Translations under genes and position numbers: made by a program
In this document: piece after piece, positions 12,383 through 23,598 of the stretch
Position numbering within the stretch: position 1 is the first letter of the stretch
Layout: each line of letters begins with the position of its first letter
DNA from: Chenopodium formosanum
Lineage: Eukaryota; Streptophyta; Magnoliopsida; Caryophyllales; Amaranthaceae
Assembly: GCA_024500155.1 (NCBI GenBank)
Contig: CM044880.1
Span: 1,426,001-1,490,000, forward strand
Direction: 5' to 3'
Length of the DNA: 64,000 nt
The notes under the pieces: generated by a model
Database searches by the model: none
Told to the model about the DNA's origin: nothing
What the model saw: only the letters and a program-made list of their open reading frames with translations

Positions 12383-13505
12383 TAGAGCTGTCAATTTAGG
12401 TAAACGGGTCAGGTTTGGGTTGGGTAAGAGTGGGTTGGGTCAATTCAGATTAATTCCATTACCTATACGGGTCGGGTTTTGGTTGGGTCATGCTTGAATC
12501 GGGTCATACTTCTTATCAGGTTTGGGTCGGGTTAATAACAGGTCGGGTTACATTCAGGTCGGGTGAACAATGGTCGGGTTTTCACGGGTTAAAACAGGTT
12601 AGGGTAATTCTCGGGTTTGAGTCGGGTTTGGTTCAAGTCAATAATTTGCGGGTTAGAATCAGATCGGGTCATTCTCGGGTTTGAGTCGGGTTCGATTCAA
12701 GTCAATAATTTGCAGATTATAATCAGGTCGGGTCATTTTCAAGTCGGGTTCGGTTCAAGTCAATAATTTGCGGGTTATAATCAAGTTGGGTCATTTCCAA
12801 GTCGGGTCATTCTCGGATTCAAGTCGGGTTATGTTCAAGTCAATAATTTGAAGGTTACAACCAGGTCAGGTCATTTCCAAGTCAGGTCATACTCGGGTTC
12901 AACTAACTATAAATTGATAATTATCATTTTTATCAAGCTAATTATTTCCTTTGACTATAATATATATGGCAATATACTAGGGAACTATAGTCTATAATTT
13001 AGGAAGATAATTATCTCATTTGACCATACAACAAATATATATTATATTTAACTCTTAAATTTGAGGATGATGCTCCTTTGTTTTGCTGGACCGACTTGGT
13101 CTCCCTAGACAAAATGCTTTGATCAACAATAATAAAGTGGTCTAAATTGCATTTAAGGTGATTTGAAATCTGGTCAGGAACAATTTAGGTCAGGTCAATA
13201 ACAAGTCCTGTTAATTTCGAGTCGAGTTAGTAACACATCGGGTTGAATTTTTGGGTTGGGTAAATAATAAGTAAGGTAAAATTCGGGTCGAGTCAATATC
13301 AAGTCGGGTTGAATTTGGATTAGGTCAATAACAAGTATGGTAAATTTCGGGTTGGGTTTGTAACAACTTGGATTAAATTCGGGTCGGGTTAGGAACGGGC
13401 CGGGTTGAAATAAGGTCAGGTTATTAACAAGTCGGGTTAAATTTAGGTTTTGGCGGGTTAAAACGGATATGGGACAATTTCGATTCAAGTCGGGTTCGGT
13501 GCAAG
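12383..13505. mobile_element. Left partial copy of the hAT-like element
   Basis: Starts with TAGAGCTGTCAA and contains GGGTCGGGT subterminal repeats plus a unique block (ACCGACTTGGTCTCC ... GCATTTAAGGTGATTTG, 13089-13167) that recurs at about 21825-21899 in the right copy. It stops about 1.12 kb into the element, where satellite begins at a short shared string around 13495-13507. It lacks the right terminus. Confidence 0.75.
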
Positions 13506-16500
13506 TTAATTAAATTGGCCATTGTAAACCGGTAAATCGGTGAAAGTTGTAAAACGGTAAAATGGCCGTTTAAAAGAAAACTGAACGGTTCCACACACCC
13601 AATTGGGCTCTCGGAGGGTATTAGGGAACATGGTAAACATTTCGGCAATTTTTTTTCCCGGACGAAAAAAAAGTCAAAAAATTCCAAAATTGAAGGCTAA
13701 TATCCATGAATTTTGAGAAATTTTAGAGGTTTCAGGAACCAGTGTCAAAAAGTCTTAAAATTCTATGAGATACATCTCGGGGTCATATAATACCGTTTGG
13801 AACCATACATGATCATTATTTGCTATCATAAATGTTCGTGGTAGGCTTGAATTAATGAAATCGGTGCAAGTTGTAAACTGGTAAATTGGTCGTTTAAAGG
13901 CAAATTAAATTGGATGGTTACACCCACCCAATTAGACTCCCGGAGGGTATTAGAGACCATGGTAAAAATTTCGGCAATTTTTATTTCGAGGCGAAAAAAA
14001 AATCAAAAATTATCAAAATTGAATATTAATATCCACGCTTTTTGAGAAATTTTGGAGGTTTCGGGGACGGTGTAGAAAAGTATTAATATTTTAGGGGATA
14101 CATCTCTGGACCATATAATGTCGTTTGGGACCATATATGATTAATATACGTTGTCAAAAATGTTCGTAGCAGCCATGAGTTAATGAAATCCGTGCAACTT
14201 ATAACTGGTAATTAAATTGGCCGTTTAAAGGCAAATAAATTGGTTTCACCAACACAATTGGACTCTCGGAGGGTATTAGGGACCATGGTAAACATTTCGG
14301 CAATTTTTTATTTCCAGGCTGAAAAAGTTACAAAATTCCAAAATTGAATACTAATATCTACGGTTTGAGAAATTTTCGAGGTTTCGGGTCCCTGTGTCAA
14401 ACACTCTTTTAATTTAAGGGGATACATCTCGAGGTTATGTAATGCCGCTTGGGACCATATATGATCATTATATGTTGTCATAAATGTTCGTAGTATGCTT
14501 GAGTTAATGAAATCCGTGCAAGTTATAAACCGGTAATTAGATTGGCCGTTTATAGGCGAATTGGATGGTTCCACCAACCCAATTGGACTTCTACAGGGTA
14601 TTAGGAACTATGGTAAAAATTTCGGCAATTTTTATTTTCGGGCGGAAAAAGTCAAAAAATTCCAAAATTGAAGACTAAATATCCAAGTTTTTTGAGAAAT
14701 TTTGGAGGTTTCGTGGCCCCGTGTCGAAAAGTCTTAAAATTTTAGGGGATACATCTCAGGGTCATATAAAGCTGTTTGGAACCATATATGATCATTATTT
14801 CCTGTCATAAATGTTCGTGGTAGGCTTAAATCAATGAAATCTGTGCAAGTTGTAAACCGGTAAATTGGTCGTTTAAAGGCAAATTGGATGGTTCCACCCA
14901 CACAATGGGACTCCTGAAGTGTATTAGAGACCATGGTAAACATTTCGGCAACTTTTATTTCCGGGCGAAAGAAAGTAAAAAAATTCCAAAATTGAAGACT
15001 AATATCCATGCTTTTTGAGAAATTTTGGAGGTTTCGGGCCCGGTGTCGAAAACTCTTGAAATTTTAGGGGATACATCTCTGGGTCATATAATGCCATTTG
15101 GGAACATATATGACCATTATATGTTATCATAAATGCTCGTATTAGACTTGAGTTAATGAAATCCGTGCAAGTTGTAAACTAGTAATTAAATTGGCCGTGT
15201 AAATGCAAATTGGATGGTTCCACCAACCCAATTGGACTCTCGGAGGGTGTTAGGGACCATGGTAAACATTTCGGCAAATTTTTTTTTCTAGGCTGAAAAA
15301 GTTAAAAAAATTCCAAAATTGAATACTAATATCTACGCTTTTTGAGAAATTTTGGAGGTTTCGGGGCCCGGTGTCGAACACTCTTGTAATTTAAAGGGAT
15401 ACATCTCGAGGTTATATAATGCCGCTTGGGACCATATATGATCATTATATGTTGTCATAAATGTTCGTAGTAGGCTTGAGTTAATGAAATCCGTACAAGT
15501 TGTAAATCGTTAATTAAATTAGTCGTTTATAGGCGAATTGGATGGTTCCACCAACCCAATTGGACTTATAGGGGGTATTAGGGACTATGGTAAAAATTTC
15601 GGCAATTTTTATTTTCGGGCGGAAAAATTCAAAAATTTCCAAAATTGAAGACTAATATCCACGCTTTTTGAGAAAATTTGGAGGTTTCGTGGCCCGGTGT
15701 CGAAAAGTTTTGAAATTTTAGGGGATACAACTCATGGTCATATAAAGTTGTTTGGAACCATATATGATCATTATTTGTTGTCATAAATGTTCGTGGTAGG
15801 CTTGAATTGATGAAATCGGTGCAAGTTGTAAACCAGTAAATTGGTCGTTTAAAGGCAAATTAGATGGTTCGACCCACCCAACGGATTTCCTGAAGTGTAT
15901 TAGAGACCATGGTAAACAGTTCGGCAATTTTTCTTTCCGGACGAAAGAAAAACAAAAAATTTCAAAATTGAAGACTAATATCCACGCTTTTTGAGAAATT
16001 TTGGAGGTTTAGGGGCCTAGTGTCGAAATGGCTTGAGATTTTAGGGGATACATCTCTGGGTCCTATAATGCCATTTGGGAACATATATGACCATTATATG
16101 TTGTCATAAATGTTCGTATTAGGCTTGAGTTAATGAAATCCGTTCAAGTTGTAAACTGGTAATTAAAATGGTTGTTTAAAGGCAAATTGGATTGTTCCAC
16201 CAACTCAATTGGACTCTCGGAGGGTGTTAAAGACCATGGTAAACATTTCGGCAAATTTTTTTATCCAGGCTGAAAAAGTTAAAAAATTCCAAAATTGAAT
16301 ACTAATATCTACGCTTTTTTAGAAATTTTGAAGGTTTCGAGGCCCGGTGTCGAACACTCTTGTAATTTAAGGGGATAGATCTCGAGGTTATATAATGCCG
16401 CTTGGGACCATATATGATCATTATATGTTGTCATAAGTGTTCGTAGTATGCTTGAGTTAATGAAATCCGTGCAAGTTGTACACCGGTAATTAAATTAGCT

Positions 16501-19500
16501 GTTTATAGGCGAATTGGATGGTTCCACCAACCTAATTGGATTTCCAAAGGGTATTAGGGACTATGATAAAAATTTCGGCAATTTTTATTTTCGGGGGGAA
16601 AAAGTCAAAAAATTCCAAAATTGAAGACTAATATCCACGCTTTTTGAGAAATTTTAGAGGTTTCGTGGCCCGGTGTCGAAAAGTCTTGAAATTTTAGGGG
16701 ATACATCTCAGGGTCATATAAAGCTGTTTGGAACCATATATGATCATTATTTGCTGTCATAAATGTTCGTGGTAGGCTTGAATTGATGAAATCGGTGCAA
16801 GTTGTAAACAGGTAAATTGGTTGTTTAAAGGCAAATTAGATGGTTCTACCCACCCAATGGAACTCATGAAGTGTATTAGAGACCATGGTAAACATTTCGG
16901 CAATTTTTCTTTCCGGGCGAAAGAAAAACAAAAAATTTCAAAAATGAAGACTAATATCCACGATTTTTGAGAAATTTTGCAGGTTTTGGGGCCTGGTGTC
17001 GAAAACTCTTGAAATTTTAGGGGATACATCTCTGGGTCATATAATGCCATTTGGGAACATATATGATCATTATATGTTGTCATAAATGTTCGTACTAGGC
17101 TTGAGTTAATGAAATCCGTTCAAGTTGTAAACTGGTAATTAAATTGGCCGTTTAAAGGCAAATTGGATGCTTCCAGCAACCCAATTGGACTCTCGGAGGG
17201 TGTTACGGACCATGGTAAACATTTTGGCAAAAAAAAATTTTTCCAGGCGGAAAAAGTTAAAAAATTCCAAAATTGAATACTAGTATCTACGCTTTTTGAG
17301 AAATTTTGTAGGTTTCGGGGCCCGATGTCGAACACTCTTGTAATTTAAGGGGATACATCTCGAGGGTATGTAATGCCGTTTGGGACCATATATGATCATT
17401 ATATGTTTCATAAATGTTCGTAGTAGGCTTGAGTTAATGAAATCCGTGCAACTTGTAAACCGGTAATTAATTTGGCCGCTTAAAGGCGAATTTGATGGTT
17501 CCACCAACCCAATTGGACTTCCGGAGGGTATTAGGGGATATGGTAAAAATTTCGTCAATTTTTATTTTCGGGCGGAAAAAGTCAAAAAATTCCAAAATTG
17601 AAGACTAATATCTACGTTTTTTGAGAAAATTTTGGAGGTTTCGTGGCCCGGTGTCGAAATGTTTTGAAATTTTAGGGGATACATCTCAGGGTCACATAGA
17701 GCTGTTTGGAACCATATATGATCATTATTTGTTGTCATAAATGTTCGTGGTAGGCTTGAATTGATGAAATCGGTGCAAGTTGTAAACCGATAAATTGGTC
17801 GTTTAAAGGCAAATTGGATGGTTCCACCCACACAATGGGACTCCTGAAGTGTATTAGGGACCATGGTAAATATTTCGGAAATTTTTATTTCCGGACGAAA
17901 TAAAGTCTAAAAATTCCAAAATTGAAGACTAATATCCACGCTTTTTGAGAAATTTTGGATCTTTCGGGGAAAGGTGTCGAAAATGCTTGAGATTTTAGGG
18001 GATACATCTCTGGGTCATATAATGTCATTTGGGAACATATATGATCATGATATGTTGTCATAAATATTCGTATTAGGCTTGAGTTAATGAAATCCGTGCA
18101 AGTTGTAAACTGGTAATTAAATTGGCCGTTTAAAGGAAAATTGGATGGTGCCACCAACCCAATTAGACTCTCGGAGGGTGTTAGGGACCAAGGTAAACAT
18201 TTCGGCAAAATTTTTTTTTCCAGGCGGAAAAAGTTAAAAAATTCCAAAATTGAATACTAATATCTACGATATTTGAGAAATTTTGGAGGTTTCGGGGCCC
18301 GATGTCAAACACTCTTGTAGTTTAAGGGGATACATCTCGAGGGTATGTAATGTCGTTTGGGACCTATATGATCATTATATGTTTCATAAATGTTCGTAGT
18401 AGGCTTGATTTAATGAAATCCGTGCAAGTTGTAAACCGGTAATTAAATTGGTCGTTTAAAGGCGAATTGGATGGTTCCACCAACCCAATTGGACTTCCGG
18501 AGGGTATTAGGGACTATGGTAAAAATTTCGACAATTTTTATTTTCGGGCGGAAAAAGTCAAAAAAATTCAAAATTGAAGACTAATATCCACGTTTTTTGA
18601 GAAATTTTGGAGGTTTCGTGTCCCGGTGTCGAAAAGTCTTGAAATTTTAGGGGATACATCTCAGGGTCATATAAAGCTGTTTGGAACCATATAAGATCAT
18701 TATTTGTTGTCATAAATGTTTAAGGTAGGCTTGAATTAATGAAATCGGTGCAAGTTGTAAACCGGTAGATTGGTCGTTTAAAGGCAAATTGGATGGTTCC
18801 TCCCACACAATGGGACTCCTGAAGTATATTAGAGACCATGGTAAACATTTCGGCAATTTTTATTTCCGGGCGAAAGAAAGTCAAAAATTCCAAAATTGAA
18901 GACTAATATCCACGCTTTTTGAGAAATTTTGGAGGTTTTAGGGCCCGGTGTCGAAAAGCCTTAAAATTTTAGGGGATACATCTCAGGGTCATATAGTGCC
19001 GTTTAGAACCAAATATGATCTTTATATGTTGTCATAAATATTTGTGGTAAGCTTGAGTTAATGAAATCGTTACAAGTTATAAACCGGTAAATTGACCGCT
19101 TAAAGGCAAATTGGATGGTTCCACCCACCCAATTGGAATCCTTGAGGTTATTAGGGACCATGGTAAACGTTTCGGCAATTTTTATTTCCGGGTGAAAAAA
19201 AGTCAAAAAATTTCAAAATTGAAGGCATATCAACCCTTGTGAGAAATTTTGGATGTTTCGGGACACGGTGTTGAAAAGGCTTAAGATTTTAGGGAATACA
19301 TCTCGGAGTCATATAATGTTGTTTGGAACCATATATGATCATTTATATGTTTTCATAAATGTTCTTGGTAGAATTGAATTAATGAAATCGGTGCAAGTTG
19401 TAAATCGGTAAATTGACCGTTTAAAGGCAAATTGGATGGTTCCACCCAACCAATTGGACTTCCAAAGGGTATTTGGGACCATGGTAAACATTTTTTTAAT

Positions 19501-20230
19501 TTTTATTTCCGAGCAAAGTAAAGTAAGAAAATTCCAAAATTGAAGACTAATATCCACGTTTTTTGAGAAATTTTGGAGGTTTCTTGGCCCATTGTCGAAA
19601 AGCCTTAAAATTTTAGGGGATACATCTCAGGTTCATATAGTGTCGTTTAGAACCAAATATGATCTTTATATGTTTTCATAAATATTTGTGGTAAGCTTGA
19701 GTTAATGAAATCGTTACAAGTTGTAAACCGGTAAATTGACCGTTTAAAGGCAAATTGGATGGTTCCACCCACCCAATCGGACTCCCGGAGGGTATTAGAG
19801 ACTATGGTAAACATTTCGGCAATTTTTATTTCCGGGCGAAAAAAAAGTCAAAAAATTCCAAAATTGAAGACTAATATCCACGTTTTTTGAGAAATTTTGG
19901 GGATTTCAAGGCCCGGTGTCGAAAACTCTTGAAATTTTAGGGGATACATCTCGGGGTCATATAATTCCGTTTGGAACCATATATGATCATTATATATTGT
20001 CATAAGTGTTCGTAGTAGGCTTGAGTTAATGAAATCCGTGCAAGTTGTAAACCGGTTATTAAATTGGCCGTTTAAAGGCAAATTGGATGGTTCCACCCAG
20101 CCAATGGACTCCCGGAGGATATTAGGGACCATGGTAAACATTTCGGAAATTTTTATTTCTGAGTGAAAAAAAGTCAAAAAAATTCCAATATTGAAGACTA
20201 ATGTCCACGCTTTTTGAGAAATTTTGACCT
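13500..20230. repeat. Satellite array, about 21 monomers of about 325 bp, partly trimeric
   Basis: The anchor GACCATGGTAAACATTTCGG and its variants recur near 13625, 13950, 14280, 14605, 14927, 15254, 15585, 15905, 16232, 16558, 16882, 17206, 17535, 17858, 18185, 18510, 18833, 19156, 19480, 19800 and 20127, a mean spacing of about 325 bp. Each monomer also carries GAAATCCGTGCAAGTTGTAA, TTTGAGAAATTTTGGAGG and GGGGATACATCTC blocks. Between about 14280 and 18850 three monomer types alternate regularly. The minus-strand reading frames of 67-120 codons in this array are by-products of the repeat. They are not conserved from unit to unit, and 325 is not a multiple of three. Confidence 0.92.
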
Positions 20231-20484
20231 TTTGGGTATAGCTGTCAATTCGAGTAAACGGATCGTTTTTGGGTCGGTAAGAGTGGGTCGGGTCAATTCG
20301 GGTCGGGTCAATTCGGGTTTGGGTTGGTAAGAGTGGGTCGGGTCAATTCGGGTCGGGTCAATTCGGATTAATTCCATAACTTTTGCGGGTTGGTTTTGGG
20401 TTGGGTCCTGCTTGATTCGGGTCATATCCGGTCATACTTCTTATCGGGTTTGGGTCAGGTTTATTATAAGTCGGGTTACATTCG

Positions 20485-21251
20485 TGTAGGGAATTATAGG
20501 TACTACGCAGCGGAAAAACATGAATCATATTCATACAATACCTAATCCCAAGAACTAATGCATAACACATAAAGAACATATAATCGTACCTTTGAAGCGT
20601 GATTCCACGTGCGATCAAGCAAGAACAAAGGGAGATAAAGAACCTCAAGCGTGATTCCTCTACTTGGTCCACGGGCATAGATTAAGACCTCCACTAATGC
20701 TAGTTAGTTGCAATTGAACCCTTCAATTGACCTTCTATGGAGAAGAGCGAGCAACGAACCACCACACGCGCCACCAAGGGTGGCCGGCCGTACGGACGAG
20801 GGGAGGAGAGAGATAGCCGTGAGATAGAGAGAGGAATTAGGGTTTTGGGATTGGTTGCCTTGATGTCAAAATACACTGTGTGTGAATTATGACTGCTTGC
20901 AAGCAACCCTAGGCATGAATCTTATTTATAGATCTCATCTCTAAATAAAAGCCCATGTCAAAAGCCCAAAACCTAATTCTCATCTAACTATGCTAGCCCG
21001 ATCCATTTCATGATTAGTTAGTTGCACATGAGGCCCATTAATGGGCCTCTTACTTACTTAACCCAATACCCTTGTTGTGTGACCTCATAGGATCCATTCT
21101 AGTAGGCTTTGGACTATTTGACTAGCCCAAAGATCATTGATCATAGTCTAGCAACAGATAATGACGACCCAAAAGAACGAACTTATTATCTCCATAATAG
21201 TGATCCTTGATATATCTAGTAATTGCACTTATCGAAGACACAATTCCTTCA
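20485..21251. mobile_element. Solo LTR 1 (767 bp) with 5-bp target duplication
   Basis: Starts TGTAGGGAATT and ends AATTCCTTCA, the TG..CA inverted termini of an LTR. It is flanked by ATTCG at 20480-20484 and 21252-21256. Removing it restores GTTACATTCG-AGTCTGGTGAAC, which matches the uninterrupted left hAT copy near 12549-12572. No internal retrotransposon domain, primer site or second LTR is present, so it is a solo LTR left by recombination. Family not determined. Confidence 0.88.
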
Positions 21252-21909
21252 ATTCGAGTCTGGTGAACAATAGGTCGAGTTTAATTCGGTTTAAAACTGG
21301 TTAGGGTAATTCTCGGGTTCGAGTCAGGTTCGGTTCAAGTCAATAATTTGCGGTTTAGAATCAGGTCGGGTCATTCTCGAGTTTGATTCGGGTTCGGTTC
21401 AAATCAATAATTTGCGGGTTATAATCAGGTCAAGTCATTTTCAAGTTGGGTCATTCTCGGGTTCAAGTCGGGTTCGGTTCAAGTCAATTATTTGCATATT
21501 ATAATCAGGTTGGCTCATTTCCAAGTCGGGTCATTCTCGGAGCCAAGTCAAGTTATGTTCAAGTCAATAATTTGCAGGTTACAATCAGGTCGGGTCATTT
21601 CCAAGTTAGGTTATATTCGGGTTTAACTAACTATAAATAGATAATTATCATTTTTATCAAGTTAATTATTTCCTTTGACTATAATATATATGACAATATA
21701 CTAGAAATCTATAGTTGATAATTTAGGAAAATCATTATACCCTTTGACCATACAACAAATATATAGTACTATATTGAACTCTTAAATTTGAGGATGATGC
21801 TCCTTTCTTTTGCTGGCCTGGACCGACTTGGTTTTCCTAGACAAAATGCTTTGATCAACAATAATAAGGTGGTCTAAATTGCATTTAAGGTGATTAGAAA
21901 TTGGGTCAG

Positions 21910-23030
21910 TGTTGCTTTATAAGAATACTATAAGAGGGGGGTGAATTGTAGTTTGGAGGAATTTAGCTAACTTTTTTAAAAAAATTGATAAAATAAAGCT
22001 AAAGGAACTTTAAGATAACACAGAGAGATTTTACGTGGAAAACCTATTGGTCCTAACAAGAAGAAAAACCACGACCACTTGGGATTTTAGGAAAGATTCT
22101 TCACTATAACAGGACAACTGGGCAAACAACCTATTACAAACTAAAGAATCAATCTTCAAGTTCCTCTATAAACTTGAAGTTCCCAGCAGCAAGTCCCTCT
22201 ACTTGCCACTCTTCTCTTCTCTATTCTCTTCTCTCTCTTTCTCAACTAATTTCTCTTAGAGTTCACTCAAACTCCCAATTCCCAAATTACAACTCAAGTA
22301 AATAAAACTCTAGTGAAAGTAATTAAGAAAAACACTTAAGTGGAATGCGACACTCGACTCTTTAAGAAAACAAAAAGATAGATAGATATGATTGAGCAAG
22401 GTGAAGTTATCCCAAGAATAACTTTAATATTTATAGGAAAACATTGCTTGGGAAAAACGCCACAACTCCTACCACTTGAGCCACCACTGCTGCATATCAA
22501 CGCCACTACTTTACACCACTTCTAGATTTTCAATCATGTCCTAAAAACCAGGGCACGTTCATCCTCTTAGAAGCAGCTTGTACGCAAGTGGTGAAGACTC
22601 AATCAACAGTTAGTTGCACAAGTTTAGGGAGTTAGTTTTTCAAGGATATTTTTCTGAAATCAAAAGATATTTTCCAAAACCGTTTTTCCTATTTTCTAGC
22701 AATCTAACAAATTCTATCTTTTTTTGACAAATTCAAAAACACCATTCCACTAAGCATCAATTCCTAATTAAACTCACTTACATAAAACCTAAAACATATA
22801 AAATATTCCAGACTTTATTTTCTCTAAGAAGTCTCTTCTCTGAGTCTTCTTTCCTTAGCCTCTGAAGCTTCAGTTACTTTATAGGAACACTGCAACTAAT
22901 CTCTTTATTCTTTTAGCTCTTGTTCCTTTGCCTCAAGTTATCCCTGCAACTTGTAATAAACAAACTACAAAACTCATCAAGGCATTAGTCCATTTATTTG
23001 CCTTGTGTTATCATCACATCAAGGGCAACA
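21910..23030. mobile_element. Solo LTR 2 (1121 bp)
   Basis: Starts TGTTGCTTTAT and ends AAGGGCAACA, inverted termini TGTTGC..GCAACA. Flanks are GTCAG (21905-21909) and GTCGG (23031-23035), a 5-bp duplication with one change. Removing it rejoins GGGTC and GGAACAATTTGGG as in the left hAT copy near 13173-13186. The interior has the AAGAGGGGGGTGAATTGTAG motif that I associate with plant Copia LTRs (memory-based). No coding domains seen. Confidence 0.82.
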
Positions 23031-23598
23031 GTCGGGAACAATTTGGGTTGAATTTAGGTCGGGACAATAACAAGTCGTGTTGATTTCGAGTCGGGTTAGT
23101 AAAAGATCGGGTTGAATTTTTGGGTCGGGTTAGTAATAGGTCTGGTAAAATTCGGGTCGGGTCAATAACAAGTCGGGTTGAATTTGGGTCAGGTTAATAA
23201 CAAGTCGGGTTGATTTCGACTTTTCGAGTCAGGTTTGTACCAGGTTGGGTTAAATTTGGGTCGGGTTAGGAAGGAGTCGGGTTGAATTCAAGTCAGGTTA
23301 GTAACAATTCGGGTTTTGACGGGTTAAATTCGGGTTTTGACGGGTTAAAACGAATTTGGGTCAATTTCGATTCAAGTCGAGTTCGGTTCAGGTCAATAAT
23401 TTACGGGTCAGGTCGGGTCATCTTCAGGTCAGTTCATGTTCGGCTTCGGGTCTCACATACTCGGGTCAACTCGGGTCTAGGGTTGGTTTTAGGTCGGGTT
23501 TAGGTCTCCATTATTTTCGGGTTCAGATGGGTCGGTTAATAATCGGGTGCGAGTCGGTATTTCAGGTTGGGTTAACTTTTGACAGCTCTAAATGAGGC

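Larger units (their letters stand above)
12383..23590. mobile_element. Composite hAT-like non-autonomous element, 11.2 kb
   Basis: Both outer ends carry the perfect 12-bp inverted repeat TAGAGCTGTCAA. An identical 8-bp direct repeat AATGAGGC flanks them (12375-12382 and 23591-23598). An 8-bp duplication with TAG-starting termini fits the hAT superfamily. The subterminal parts are full of degenerate GGGTCGGGT/CAAGTCAATAATTTGCGGG repeats, as in many plant hAT MITEs. The interior is layered: a partial element (12383 to about 13505), a satellite array (about 13500-20230), then a second, full-length element starting with TATAGCTGTCAA at 20237 and ending at 23590. The second copy is interrupted by two solo LTRs. 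Without those LTRs the full copy is about 1.46 kb. No transposase frame is visible. Confidence 0.8.
20237..23590. mobile_element. Right, full-length copy of the hAT-like element, interrupted by two solo LTRs
   Basis: Begins TATAGCTGTCAATTCGAG, one mismatch from the terminal repeat, directly after satellite sequence. It ends with TTGACAGCTCTA at 23590. Order and content follow the left copy, including the ACCGACTTGG block. The 8 bases left of 20237 do not match AATGAGGC, so this copy shows no target duplication of its own on the left. The GGGTCGGGT word here is subterminal repeat, not telomere. Confidence 0.75.

Noticed and set aside
12400..12900. GGGTCGGGT-rich sequence as telomeric or G-quadruplex array
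   Set aside because: The unit is degenerate and differs from TTTAGGG. It recurs only within the hAT copies, as expected for subterminal repeats.
13195..20425. Many minus-strand ORFs of 67-120 codons with similar peptides (for example MVPNTLQESHCVGGTIQFAF)
   Set aside because: They are translations of the 325-bp satellite and adjoining hAT repeats. Frames shift and stop differently from unit to unit, with no start context or conserved coding pattern.
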